Positions 47,407 through 59,424 of a stretch of DNA of 64,000 nucleotides are shown piece after piece. The DNA is from Psoroptes ovis. Its lineage: Eukaryota; Arthropoda; Arachnida; Sarcoptiformes; Psoroptidae. The notes under the pieces were generated by a model. That model saw only the letters and a program-made list of their open reading frames with translations. It was not told the origin of the DNA and made no database searches. How positions within the stretch are numbered: position 1 is the first letter of the stretch; the number at the start of each line of letters is the position of its first letter. Both the position numbers and the translations under genes were made by a program. The stretch covers positions 2,465,501 through 2,529,500 of the forward strand of contig PQWQ01000005.1 in the NCBI GenBank assembly GCA_002943765.1, read 5' to 3'.

Positions 47407-49118
47407 TCAATGTCGAAAATTTCTGAGATAAAAATTGGACAGCATCATAAATAATGTAAAATATGCTAAAGATAACTATGAAATTTTAATGGAAGAAAAA
47501 AAACAAACAATAAAATCATAGTTGTGGGAAAAAAATGTTAAAGACAAACCTTTGATAATGTTTTGAACGAAACACTACCGAGAAATCCAAATGTAAAACA
47601 ATATTGTTCACCTTTTAGCAAATAATAATAAAGATTTGAATATTTCAATTTTATTCTTATGTTTGTCATGAATATGATTAATTTTGGTAAATAACATTTA
47701 ATATGATCAATATAGACAGCAATTGATGATAATGAAGATGATAATAATAAAATAGAAGATGTATGTACCATTAATGCAAATGAGTATATTAATTTTTGAT
47801 TAAAACTTAAATGACCAAATGTTAACAAACAAAGTAATAATTCATTAAATGTTAAATTAATTATTAATCCTTTGCATAATGTAACATTCTATGTTTCATT
47901 ATCTATTTTCATTATATACGTTGATAAACGTATATGTTCATTATGAATAAATTGTAGATGCCAATTATAAAATTTGTTTTCCATTCTTTTTTTATAATTT
48001 TTAATATCGTTATTATTATAATATTCATAAATACCAAATGAATGATTGAATTTAAAATCACTTTCAATTCTATTGATTAATTTTGATAATTTTTCATTTA
48101 AATTTTTGAAAAGAAAACAATAAATGATTGATATCATTTTTGCTGAATGCATTGTTAATAATAATATTTGCAAAAAATTCATTACACAATTAAACACTGA
48201 TATCGTATCAATTATTACGACTGACCATTGAATCATGTTTAAATTATACTTTATTCGAAATTGATATAAATAGTGAATGTAAGTTACTGTATATGCAGAT
48301 GCTTTGAATTATAAGAATGAGAAGAAAAATTTATTTGATAAATGATTAAAAAAATCATACAAACTAACTAATTTACCAGCTAAAACGTGGATGATAAAAA
48401 TAATTTTTTTCAGGAAAATCATGTATATTATCAGATAAACACGTGCACGTATAGTTGCTAGGGGGAAAAATTTCATTGGATTTTCGCGGAATGAACAACG
48501 ATGAAATTTTTCCATTTCAATCCATGATTCAAGCCACGCACGAAGCCAGTAATATTTTTCATAGAATATCTTCAAAAACTTTACCATCGATGCATTGTTT
48601 TGATCCAATTCCGTTCTTAAATACTTCAATTGTCTTTGTTTGATTGACTTTTCAATTAAAATATTACTATTGTTTTGATGATTTAAATAATATTCGTAGT
48701 TAAGGACCATTAGGTCGTTCAATATTTTGAATGACATTTCTTTATCCAATCCCAGATCACTATCAAAATTATCATCAAAATGATGAAATGCATCGAAGCC
48801 AATCAATGAAAATAAAAATACCATTAATGCTAATATGAAAAAGAATTCATCATATGATCTATGATCACTAATGAAATATTTCAAAATAGTATCAAATTCA
48901 TAATATAATGGAAATAAGTGAATATTATTTTTATTCAAATAATAAACCATTATTATATCAATTATTATTCGCATAATGCAAAATTTAGTTATAATAGATT
49001 CAATTTTAAATAATAATCGTAATTTTGAATTCGATTCATTATATCGGTCATTTTGGTGATAATAATTGTACAATTGTTTAACAATACCATGGCTAAAATC
49101 ATGAATCTTTAAATACAT
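47407..49118 (-). pseudogene. GRL12: chemoreceptor-like gene with one nonsense codon
   Basis: Exon 1 is 48377-49118, exon 2 47550-48301 and exon 3 47407-47475, with introns of 75 and 74 bp. All lengths and phases fit 520 codons. The only defect is TAG at 47889-47891, where GRL11 and GRL13 have TGG (MKxxNETW). It removes the last three helices. An in-frame ATG at 49178 would extend the N-terminus by 20 residues, but MYLKIHDFSHGIVKQLYNYY at 49118 is the conserved start. Exon 3 encodes LSLAYFTLFMMLSNFYLRNF. A tryptophan-to-stop transition is a single-base change, so this may be a recent or polymorphic null. Confidence 0.85.
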
Positions 49119-49824
49119 TTTGTGTTTCACAGAAAAAAAATGAGAGAATTTTATGATGGGAAATGTCCAAAGGTGCACAAAATGTATGAATGAAAAAAAA
49201 ATCTGTGCTCAAATCTTTGCTCATGCAAATACTGATTTAAAAAGAAATTCTCATCACACCGTGAGTGGTATTGAATTTTTCACTTTTTTTTGGCCAAGAA
49301 TCATTTGAAATTATTTTCATCGATTTGATTGTGATAATGATTCATTTTTTTACAATTAAATTATTCCATTTTATAAGAATTTCACTTTTATTTTCTTTTC
49401 AAAAAAAAAAAATAAATCGATTGAAAAAAAATTTAAATCAAATGTTAAGCAAGCAAAGATACATGTTTTTTGACACTATTTTTCCATTATCATTCACCAA
49501 TATATTGAATGACTGACTAATGACTGTGATTGTACTAAAAATTCTAATCGATTAAAAATGAAATCGCTTAATGCTTATTGTTTTATTTCTTCTTCCAATC
49601 GAAATTTTCTTATTTTAGATATGGCTAACATTTTTTGTTTTTCATTCTGAGATTTGACAGAAGAAAATTGTCTATGAATAGGTATCAAAGTTGAAAAATA
49701 ATGTTTTATTAAATTATTTGAAATGACATTCTTAAAAAAATTTAATTGATTGATTAATGGTATTGATTCAGCAATTTTTTTTTTCACGAAGTAGTGCAAG
49801 CATTTAAATTTTCTTTCCATTGAT
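49119..49824. other. intergenic between GRL12 and GRL13
   Basis: AT-rich, no gene seen. Short frames on both strands have no family features. Confidence 0.35.
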
Positions 49825-50266
49825 TCAAAAGCGAAAATTTCTAAGATAAAAATTAGACACCATCATAAATGTTGTCAAATATGCAAAAGATAACTGCGGA
49901 AATTTTTCATAGAAATAAATAGAAAACAAGCAATCAGATTATAATTGAAAATAAATAACGAAACAATAGGTTAATGACAAACCTTTGATAATGTTTTGAA
50001 TGAAACACTGCCCAAAAATCCAAATGTAAAACAATATTGTTCACCTTTCAATAGATAATAATAAAGATTCGAGTATCTTAATTTTAATCGAATATTAGCT
50101 GTGAATATGATTAATTTTGGTAAATAATGTTTTATATGATCAATGTGGACAACAATTAATGATAATGATGATGACAATATTACATTAGCCATTGTGTGCA
50201 TTATTAATGCAAATGAATATATTAATTTTTGATAAAAACTCAAATGACCAAATGTTAACAGACAAA

Positions 50267-50456
50267 TGTTATCAATTTTATTTAGTATTTCTAATTTTGA
50301 TGATATAAACAATTAAAACAACAATTTTTTTAAAAATAAAATGATGAAAACAACACGCTTTAAATAAACAATGTGATAAATCTAGAAAGACTGATATTAA
50401 GGTTGAAATAGAAATTTTGAACTTGAATAATCGTTTTTTAACATCGTTCAGCTACA
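50267..50456 (-). repeat. BEL 3' LTR
   Basis: 190 bp. Relative to the other LTR it has one T/A difference in the T7A5 against T6A6 run near 50321. On the minus strand, a purine-rich GGAGAAAGAA tract lies immediately upstream, inside the gag-pol frame, whose TAG stop (50452-50454) is in the LTR. Confidence 0.93.
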
Positions 50457-53400
50457 GTTCTTTCTCCGCGCCGCGATTGATCCAAATTAAACCATTTACT
50501 GGTCTCCAGTATTCTCGTCCATTAGTTCTGATTTTTACTGATCGACACACCGAATCGAGACCAACCTTTGTTTCGATAATCTGTCCAACTGGCCATGATG
50601 GTCTTTTGGAAAATAAACTTGGACATAATACCCAATCATTGACCTTAATTTCAATCGAATCTGTAGTTGAGATCTTAGTCATTTTTTTCATATATCTGGT
50701 AATCCACAATTTGGCTATTTCATTCATGTATTTTGACCGCTCAGTATTCATACCGATCACATTATCGACAACACAGTCAATCTCTGGACGGGATGTTCGC
50801 CCCATACTTAAATCAAATGCCGAGTAAATTCTTCCTTCGTTTTGCAAGATCGGTCTTTGATTAATAATGAATTCAATTTGCTTGAAATGACGATTCAATA
50901 AAAACAATGACTTTGTTTTCTTCGGTAATAACATTAAACATTCTTTTATTAAGCGAACCATTCGCTCAGCCGCCCCATTCATCCATGGTGCTAACGGGGT
51001 TGATGTTTTCCAATTAATCGGTGTTAATTCGCCAATCTGCGACATGTGATTCAATCTATTTCGAACAGCCAAGTAATTGGTCCCGTTATCAGACCATACC
51101 TCAGACGGGTAACCAACTTGGTTCCAAATCGTTTTCAATTCATCGAACATTGCAATTTCTGATAAATTTTCCAAGACTCCTATTTTGACGGCTCTGGTTG
51201 TTCGACACAATACGAGAATGCCATAGCATTTTTTACCATTTACCAATTCCATTGGACCGAACACGTCAGTCATTATTGCTTGAAACGGTTTTAGGAATCG
51301 TTTTTGTATATCATGCAATGGCCCTAGAGGCTGCTCAATTTTGCTTCCACGTAACTTACGGCATAATACACAATCTTTAATAATCTTTCTCATATGACGG
51401 CTCATGCCAACAATTCGAACATCCGGATCAACCATTGCCATTGACATTTCACATCCTCGATGAAGGGATTTTTGATGGGCTGATCTCAACAATTCATGTG
51501 CAATAATAGACCCTTTGGGAACCCATATGGGACAATAATTCATATCTCTAGTCTTAAAACGTTTCAATCCTTGCCTTTCAATCAAATTGTCTGGCGTTTT
51601 ATGTTGACTTCGCTGGAAAATCATATATACAGCATGCAATGGATTGTACTCACATTTACGTTTGATTGCGACTTCAACCCATTGAAAACATCTTCTAATC
51701 CATTTGACCATCTTAGTAATTGATTTACAACGTTCCATCCAATTTCTCAAGGTTTGATCAGGAGACACTACTTCAACCGAGCAAATTAACTTCGTGGTGA
51801 TCGGATTTCCCACACGCTCCAATAGCTCATCGATATTAATGCGCCATGGCTTCAATGACATGTATCGTTTGACAGTGCAACTTCGCGAAAAGATGTCGGC
51901 TGGATTCAGCTTTCCATTTATGTGGTAGAATTTACATCTTAATTCAAAACCGGTTGATAAAATCGATAATAATTTTCTCGAAACGTTGATAGGAAATTCA
52001 TTTGGTGAAGACCTAAGTCTGTCAATATTTATATGAGAATCGGTCAATATGTAAATCGGTCCATCGAAATTTATATAGTCTTTGATTCGCGCTGCTGCTT
52101 TAACACCCTCAAACAATGATAATAATTCAAGTTCCACAATAGTTTTCTTAGATGGTGAAATTTTAGATTTGCCGAAAACCAGGTCATTATCAAGATAGAT
52201 TGCGTATCCATAAGCCACGCTGCAAGCATCGACAAAACATGACATAATTTTTTTCGAAACAATATATCGTGTAATCTTTACACCATTCAGCTCATCAAAT
52301 CCATTCAATTGATCTGTAATTTTCTTAGCGAATTCTTCTGTGAATTCCACGTCCCACTCGTTCTTTTGTATTTGGGCAAACAGCAAACGAAACGACAGTT
52401 TAATCGGTTCTAAAAAGCCTAACGGATCAAAAAGTTGTCCAATAAAACTCAATAGTTTTCTTTTTGTAACAATCGATTCTTGAATCTTCCAGTTCATACT
52501 TAGCAGATCGTCGATACAATTCCAATATAATCCTAATAATTTACATTCAGTCGTTTCAATTTCAAATGATTTACGAATAGTAATCGAGTTTGATACCAAT
52601 TTATGCAGATTGAATCCAGACTTGTTAAATGCGCTTCTGGCTTCTTTCATCACATCCAATAATTGCGATTCAGAATCTGATACAATAATCAAGTCATCCA
52701 TATAGACCCCATTCACTAAGATCGATCGTGATACGGCTGACATATTTTCAATAATTGTAGACACAACATGCGTTAAAATTGCGGGAGCACTAATGACCCC
52801 AAATGGCATAACAATCATTCGCATGATTTTCAATTCGTTATCACGAGTTTTCCATAAAAATTTCAGGTAATTGCGATCATTTTCATCAATAATAATTTGA
52901 AGGAATGCCTTCTGTAAATCACCAATACATAAATATTTGGCCATACGAGATCGCAACAGGTGAAGTAATACATTCAAATTTGTCGCATCTCCTTTCCAAA
53001 GAAGTTCATTAAGTGAATTAATACCAAATGAGGCGTTCAATACAATGCGGAATTTCGTTGAAGCAGCTTCGGGTTTTATCACTTCTCTGTGTGGTATGAA
53101 ATACCCATTTTTATCATGTACGATTTCCGCGTGTCCATCGTTAACAAATTTCATTAATTCTGCTTCATACTGATCGAATAAATTGTTTAGATTCAATCTA
53201 AATTGTAAACGATGCAAATTTTTTATAGCTTGAACGAAATTATTAGGTGGCCGCTGCTGAGTAAAAAATGGTAAACGAACTTTGTAACGGCCATTGTCTA
53301 ATTTTTCGACGTTCAGCTTCATTTCTTGTTCATGGACATCTTCAGGTTCGGTATTTTCATTCCATGGCAATTCATTGTGACTTATTACATTAATCATTTT

Positions 53401-55143
53401 CATCGTGGTTAAATCAACATCTCCGAACACTGTATGCCAAATTCGATGGCCTTTTCGAAATAATTTGGCCATGTGATCCCGACCTATTATAACTTCATTA
53501 ATTGGGACACCTTTTGATACATACGCTTCAATGGTAGCTTCGCCAACTGGGTGAGTGAGGACAAAATCAGCCTTTTGATCGACTATTCGAGACATCAATA
53601 ATTCATAGCCACATAATCTTACAGGATGAACTTTTCTGCGGCATTCTGCTGGCACCAAATTATCGCTTACTACCGAAACATCTGCACCGGAATCAATTAG
53701 TACGATGCATTCTTTAAGACCAATCCGAGCTTTAAATTTACCAATACATTCTGATTTGTTCTTTACAATAGTATTTACGCCATATTGTGATGATGATAAT
53801 GTTTTTACTTCTGTTTCGTTCATCTCGATTCCATGAAGCGATGTAGGATGATTATTTCTGCAGATGGAACAATAAATGTTATTTTTTCGATAACAATCAG
53901 CTGATCTGTGTCCTGGCCACAGACAATAATGGCATAATTTTTTGCGAATCACAATAGCTTTCTTTTCATTCTCACTTAATGCCGTATTACACGATATAGC
54001 TACATGACCAACAGTATCGCACAGGAAACATTTCTTGTCTGAACTAGCCATCAATGATCGCACAGATCGATTTTGTATTGACATATTACCATTATTGTTT
54101 TGATAACGATAACTTCGCCCTCTTATTTCACCTCTGTGCTGATTCAATGAAAGAGCGATCCGGCACATTTTTTCAACACGTTTGACAAGCCCATCTAATG
54201 AATGACATTTGGCCATTATTTCTTCGTATCCATCATGCCAGAATTTTTCAGCGATTTTCCATACAAACGGTTCAGTGTTTCCATAAAATTTATCACCTAA
54301 AGTTGGAATGACATTATTAAGTTCTTTAATCTGACTTAGGATTGACTTGAGGTTCTCATAATCATATTTATTCTTGACATATTCCATATGCAATATCTTG
54401 TCTTGAATATAAGAATTGATAGACGACGAACTTTCAAACTCTTTAGAGAGTGTTTTCCAACTTTTTTTCAAATTAAAATTCTTGATATCACATTGATTCC
54501 AAATGGCGGCAGCATTACCATTAAGTAATTCAGATATGTGCACTTTTTTCAATGATTCGGACATATTCGGACGCTCAATAATTAAAAGCTGTACTTTGCG
54601 TTTAAAAACTGGCCAATCAGGGATATTATTACTGAATTGTCTTATAGATTGAACCACCTGATGTATAGGTGTGTCATAGTCGGCTAAATACAATTTTTGT
54701 CTTGGTTTGGTTTTCGTTTTCACCACCGCTTTCTTTTTAGGTAACTTAATTTTAGAACGTTTACTCGTGCCGTCGTCATCAGTACAATCATCGTCGTCGG
54801 AATTTTCATCTTCATCCATTGACTCGAATTCATCATCATCATCTTCATCATCTGCATTTTCGTCACCATGACTATCGTCTCTACCAATTCGATCACCATC
54901 ATTTTCATTAGTAACATTTTCTTCATCGCCGCTATTACCATCATCCTTGATTTTGATACATTTTCGCATAACTTCAATCATTTCACTATATTTATTCCAA
55001 GGTTTACGATCGTCGTCGTTCAGTGATGCCGTACGTTTAGTCAATTCAGCTCCAATCTCATCGACCATCTGCTTGTCGTACTTTCGGTCATTGAATCTTC
55101 TCGTTATTTGAGATTTAAATGATTTTTCACTTAATTTATCCAT
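50452..55143 (-). CDS. BEL/Pao gag-pol polyprotein
   Basis: One open frame of about 1,563 codons from ATG 55143 (an upstream TTG would add four). Approximate domains: acidic low-complexity region (residues 70-125); BEL-type gag block (from ADYDTPIHQVVQ, 150-300); cysteine knuckles CFLCDTVGHVAISC and CHYCLWPGHRSADC (365-430); retropepsin-like protease with IDSGAD (about 482); RT with YMDDLII (about 812); RNase H (LTDSHINIDRLR, about 1040); integrase zinc site HRGCE...CVLCRKL (about 1225-1260) and core residues in MTDVFG, WSDNGTNY and NGAAERM (about 1290, 1351, 1391). The domain order with integrase last is BEL. No stop or frameshift is seen. Confidence 0.93.
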   Translation of the reverse strand: MDKLSEKSFKSQITRRFNDRKYDKQMVDEIGAELTKRTASLNDDDRKPWNKYSEMIEVMRKCIKIKDDGNSGDEENVTNENDGDRIGRDDSHGDENADDEDDDDEFESMDEDENSDDDDCTDDDGTSKRSKIKLPKKKAVVKTKTKPRQKLYLADYDTPIHQVVQSIRQFSNNIPDWPVFKRKVQLLIIERPNMSESLKKVHISELLNGNAAAIWNQCDIKNFNLKKSWKTLSKEFESSSSINSYIQDKILHMEYVKNKYDYENLKSILSQIKELNNVIPTLGDKFYGNTEPFVWKIAEKFWHDGYEEIMAKCHSLDGLVKRVEKMCRIALSLNQHRGEIRGRSYRYQNNNGNMSIQNRSVRSLMASSDKKCFLCDTVGHVAISCNTALSENEKKAIVIRKKLCHYCLWPGHRSADCYRKNNIYCSICRNNHPTSLHGIEMNETEVKTLSSSQYGVNTIVKNKSECIGKFKARIGLKECIVLIDSGADVSVVSDNLVPAECRRKVHPVRLCGYELLMSRIVDQKADFVLTHPVGEATIEAYVSKGVPINEVIIGRDHMAKLFRKGHRIWHTVFGDVDLTTMKMINVISHNELPWNENTEPEDVHEQEMKLNVEKLDNGRYKVRLPFFTQQRPPNNFVQAIKNLHRLQFRLNLNNLFDQYEAELMKFVNDGHAEIVHDKNGYFIPHREVIKPEAASTKFRIVLNASFGINSLNELLWKGDATNLNVLLHLLRSRMAKYLCIGDLQKAFLQIIIDENDRNYLKFLWKTRDNELKIMRMIVMPFGVISAPAILTHVVSTIIENMSAVSRSILVNGVYMDDLIIVSDSESQLLDVMKEARSAFNKSGFNLHKLVSNSITIRKSFEIETTECKLLGLYWNCIDDLLSMNWKIQESIVTKRKLLSFIGQLFDPLGFLEPIKLSFRLLFAQIQKNEWDVEFTEEFAKKITDQLNGFDELNGVKITRYIVSKKIMSCFVDACSVAYGYAIYLDNDLVFGKSKISPSKKTIVELELLSLFEGVKAAARIKDYINFDGPIYILTDSHINIDRLRSSPNEFPINVSRKLLSILSTGFELRCKFYHINGKLNPADIFSRSCTVKRYMSLKPWRINIDELLERVGNPITTKLICSVEVVSPDQTLRNWMERCKSITKMVKWIRRCFQWVEVAIKRKCEYNPLHAVYMIFQRSQHKTPDNLIERQGLKRFKTRDMNYCPIWVPKGSIIAHELLRSAHQKSLHRGCEMSMAMVDPDVRIVGMSRHMRKIIKDCVLCRKLRGSKIEQPLGPLHDIQKRFLKPFQAIMTDVFGPMELVNGKKCYGILVLCRTTRAVKIGVLENLSEIAMFDELKTIWNQVGYPSEVWSDNGTNYLAVRNRLNHMSQIGELTPINWKTSTPLAPWMNGAAERMVRLIKECLMLLPKKTKSLFLLNRHFKQIEFIINQRPILQNEGRIYSAFDLSMGRTSRPEIDCVVDNVIGMNTERSKYMNEIAKLWITRYMKKMTKISTTDSIEIKVNDWVLCPSLFSKRPSWPVGQIIETKVGLDSVCRSVKIRTNGREYWRPVNGLIWINRGAEKEL

Positions 55144-55250
55144 GATCAATAACAATATTCAAAATTCAATTATACACCAAGTTCAATACTATTCAGATTC
55201 AACACAATTCAAAATCACAATACAATTCAAAATCAAAATTAGAAAGAAAC

Positions 55251-55440
55251 TGTTATCAATTTTATTTAGTATTTCTAATTTTGATGATATAAACAATTAA
55301 AACAACAATTTTTTAAAAAATAAAATGATGAAAACAACACGCTTTAAATAAACAATGTGATAAATCTAGAAAGACTGATATTAAGGTTGAAATAGAAATT
55401 TTGAACTTGAATAATCGTTTTTTAACATCGTTCAGCTACA
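55251..55440 (-). repeat. BEL 5' LTR
   Basis: 190 bp. Its inner side is followed (minus strand) by GTTTCTTTCTAATTTTG, where a primer binding site should lie, but no clear tRNA 3' complement starting TGG was recognised. Confidence 0.93.
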
Positions 55441-56758
55441 GACAAAGTAATAATACATTTAATGCTAAACTAATTATTAATCCTTTCCATAATGCAACAT
55501 TCCATGTTTCATTATCTATTTTCATTATATACGCTGATAAACGTATATGTTCATTATGAATAAATTGTAAATGCCAATTATAGAATTTTTTTTCCATTCG
55601 TTTTCTATTATTTTTAATATCGTTATTATGATAATATTCATAAATACCAAGTGAATTGAATTTAAAATCACTTTCAATTCTATCGATTAATTTTGATAGT
55701 TTCATATATAAATTTTTAAAATGAGAACAAAAAATGATTGACATCATTTTTGCTGAATGCATTGTTAATAATGTTATTTGTAAAAAATTCATTACACAAT
55801 CAAACACTAATATCATATCAATTAGGAAGATTGACCATTGTATTATATTTAAATTATATTCATTTTCATGGAACTCATTCAGAAAATATATAAAAATGCC
55901 TGTATATACAGATGCTTCGAATTATATGAATTAGAAAAAAATTTTGAGGAATGATTTGAGATAAAAAATAATACTAAAATAACCAAATAACTAAATAAAC
56001 AATAATACAAATTTACCAGCTAAAACATGGATGATAAAAATAATTTTTTTCAAAAAAATCATGTATATTATCAGATAAACACGTGCACGTATAGTTGCTT
56101 TGGTGAAAAATTTCATTGGATTTTCGCGAAATGAACAACGATGAAATTTTTCCATTTCAATCCATGATTCAAGCCATGCACGAAGCCAGTAATATTTTTC
56201 ATGGAATATCTTCAAAAAATTTACCATCGATGCATTGTTTTGATCAAATTTCGTTCTTAAATATTTCAATTGTCTTTGTTTGATTGACTTTTCAATAAAA
56301 ATATTATAATTGTTTTTATGATTTAAATAATATTCATAATTGATCACCATTAAGTCATTTATTATTTTAAATGTTAATTTTTTGTCCAATTCAACATCCT
56401 TATCAAATTTATCAACAAAATTATGGAATGCATCGAAGCCAATCAATGAAAATAATAATACCATTAATACTAATATGAAAAAAAATTCATCATATGATCG
56501 ATGATTATTACTGAAATATTTAAAAATACTATCATATTCAAAATATAATGGGAATAAATAAACATTATTTTTATTCAAATGATAAACCATTATCGTATCA
56601 ATTATAATTCGTAAAATATAAAATTTACTGATAATCGATTCAATTTTAAATAATAATCGTAATTTACAGTTCAACTCTTTATATTGGTCAATTTGATGAT
56701 AATAATTGTACAATTGTTTAACAATACCATGACTGAAATCATCAATTTTCAAATACAT

Positions 56759-57715
56759 TTTGTCAATTAAAAATTTCGGAAAAAATTTTATAATTCAAAA
56801 TATTCAAACTTGACTATGGGCAACAACAGATATGGATGAATGGAGAGAATTTTTTGTGCTGAAAATTTTATTCATCAAACATTATGCTGAAGGAGAAAAT
56901 TTATTCATTTCACTGAAAGTTCAATTGAATTTTATATTTTATTTTTTTAAAGAATTATTCAAAATTATTCAAATCGATTCATCATAATCATTCATTTTTT
57001 TTTGTTAATTAACCCTCAAAACTCGAGCGGTGAACATCACTCACCATAAGATGTAATGCAACAACTCCATAGGCGCCCCTCAGTCACCATTTTACATTAG
57101 TATGAAAAATCGTCGAGCTGCTGGCTTACTTAAGCTGTAAATGTCTCGAGTTGTAAGGGTTAATTATTCCATTAATTAGAATTCCACTATCATTCGCTCA
57201 TTGCAAAAACAAAAAAATTAATTTACTTGAAAGGAGGAAATTTTTTTCTCGAACGGAAATTCAATACAAATATCGATCGAATACAATCGAATTAATTAAC
57301 GAAGTAGGAATGAATAATGTTTCCAAAAAATTGAAAGCATTTATGGCAAAATGAATGCTGACATTCATGTTATTCTCGCGTAATAATCGAAATTATTCAA
57401 ATGACAGAAAAAAATAACGAAAAAAAAAATAAAGATGAATGGGTTAAATTAATTACTATATTCATTGTTATGCCATGTTCATTAATTATAATGAATATAT
57501 TTTTTTGATCAAAGAAAATAAAATTACTGATTATTATTATTATAATCAATTAGAAATTATCATTAATATGAACATTCTCTTCAGCATGATGCGTGCTTGT
57601 GATAACAAAATGTCTTTTGATATTATTCGATGTTACTTGTTACCCCGCTAAACTTTTAGGGCTCAATTTAAATCAAAATCATTCCAAAGAAATAAAGTTG
57701 TCACAATAAACTTTA
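56759..57715. other. intergenic between GRL13 and GRL14
   Basis: No gene. It contains the piggyBac-like MITE at 57013-57159; the rest is AT-rich and featureless. Confidence 0.4.
57013..57159. mobile_element. piggyBac-like MITE (147 bp)
   Basis: Flanked by TTAA (57009-57012, 57160-57163), starting CCCTCAAAACTCGAG and ending CTCGAGTTGTAAGGG. The centre is homologous to the MITE nested in the hAT (CACTCACCAYAAGATGT, GGCGCCCCTCAG), so one MITE family is present three times in the window. Confidence 0.75.
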
Positions 57716-59424
57716 TTAATATTGATAATTAAAATGTTCTAGATAAAAATTTGAAATCAATATGAAAGTGGTTAAATAGGCTAATAAAAACTGTACAAAA
57801 ATTGGAAAAAAAATATTGAAAAAAATTCACAAATAAATTTGAAATTTTTCCTTCTAACAAACCTTTGATAATGTTTTGAATGAAATACTGCCCAAGAAAC
57901 CGAATGTAAAACAATATTGTTCACCTTTCAATAGATAATAATAAAGATCTGAATATTTCAATTTCAACCGTATATTCATTGTGTATATTATTATTTCTGG
58001 TAGAATAAATTTCATATATTCCAGTGGTATAATTATTTTTGCTAATGATGATGGAAAACATACAGCACAAATTGTATGTAATATCAATATGATTCCGTAG
58101 ATTAATTTTTGAAAATAATATAAACGACCAAACATTATTAAACATAATAACATAACATTTAATGGTAATCCAATCATTATTTCTTGACAAAATGTATCGC
58201 TACAATCTTCTTTATTAATTTTAATAATGTTCGATGATAATCGATTATGTTCATTTATAATGAATTGTAAATTCCAATAACATAATTTTAATGCCATTTG
58301 TTTGTTTTTATCACAATGATTATTTGTACCATTTATAAATTTACTGTAAACATTATTTCGATTAATCATTGAAAATATTTTTTGATTCAATCTTTTGAAA
58401 CAAGAACAAAGAATAAATGATATCAATGTTGATCCATTAATTGTTAATATTGTTATTTGTAGCAGATTCATACAACAATTGAATAATAATATCATTTCAA
58501 TTAAAAATAATGACCATTGTATTGTGTTTAAATTATATTCAATTTTTTGAAATTCACGAATAAAATATAAGAATATTCCTCCGTATATAATTGCTTTGTC
58601 AATTTTTTTTTGGATTGTTGGAAAATAAAAGAAAAAAAAATCGAATCATTTGAATAATTTGAATCCATAATTGAAATCATATTTTTTTTGGAAAAATTAC
58701 CTGAGAAAATATGAAACAATAGACTTAATTTTTCAATGAAAATTATATAAATTATGATAAATACACGAGCACGAATCGGTGCTCTGGTGAATATTTTCAT
58801 TTGATTATCCTGAAATGTACAACAATTGAGTTCATCCAATTTCACACGTGATTCTAGCCATGAACGAAATAAATATATTTTTTCATAAATAATCATCCAA
58901 AATTTTGACAATGATCCATTGTTTTGATCTGATTTCATTCTCAAATAGTTTAATTGTCTTTTTTTGACTAATTTTTCAATAGAAATATTACAATTTTTTC
59001 GATGATTCAAATAATGTTCATAATTGATTACAATCAAATCATTTAATACTTTATATGTTAACCTTTTATTCAATTCATTTTCATTATGTTTATCATCAAA
59101 ATGATAATAAGCTTTGACACTAAAAAATAATATCATGAATATTAATATGAATATAATATAGGAAAAATCATCAAACGAATCGCTATTTAAGCTAAAATAT
59201 TTAAAGAAATAATCATATTCATTATAAAATGGAGACAATCGTGAATTATGTTTCATCATAATAATTATCATTGTTCTTATTATATAAAATTTTATAATAA
59301 TTAATTCCATTTTATAAAACCATTTTAATTTTAAATTAAATTCTTTATATTCATCACGTCGATGATAATAATTGTATAATTGTTTTATTTGTCCATAACA
59401 AAATTTATTTATTAGAAAATACAT
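57716..59424 (-). CDS. GRL14: intact multi-pass chemoreceptor-like gene
   Basis: Exon 1 is 58701-59424, exon 2 57863-58593 and exon 3 57716-57790, with introns of 107 and 72 bp and 509 residues. It opens MYFLINKFCYGQIKQLYNYY. It is divergent: the exon 1 core reads FRSWLESRVKLDELNCCT instead of the usual FRAWxESWIxMxKFHRCS, and the end of exon 3 is extended by two codons (FLLAYLTTFILISNFYLEHF, then NYQY). The KLKYSDLYYYLLKGEQYC block is kept. Splice sites and phases all match, so it looks functional with changed loop residues. Confidence 0.8.

Larger units (their letters stand above)
50267..55440 (-). mobile_element. BEL/Pao LTR retrotransposon, apparently intact (5,174 bp)
   Basis: Two 190-bp LTRs (TG...CA on both strands), a single long gag-pol frame, and 6-bp target copies GACAAA. 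The LTRs differ at one position only. Together these features indicate a very recent insertion and possible activity. It is inserted in the same orientation as GRL13. Confidence 0.95.
49825..56758 (-). pseudogene. GRL13: chemoreceptor-like gene split by a BEL element
   Basis: Exon 1 is 56017-56758. Exon 2 is 55447-55914 joined to 49983-50266, and exon 3 is 49825-49893. The BEL element lies in exon 2 just after the LALNVLLLCL helix, with a 6-bp GACAAA copy on each side (50261-50266, 55441-55446). Leaving out the element and one target copy, exon 2 is 752 nt and stays in frame, for 520 residues. No other defect is visible, so the gene was probably functional until the insertion. GRL13 is the closest relative of GRL12 and GRL11. 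Confidence 0.9.
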
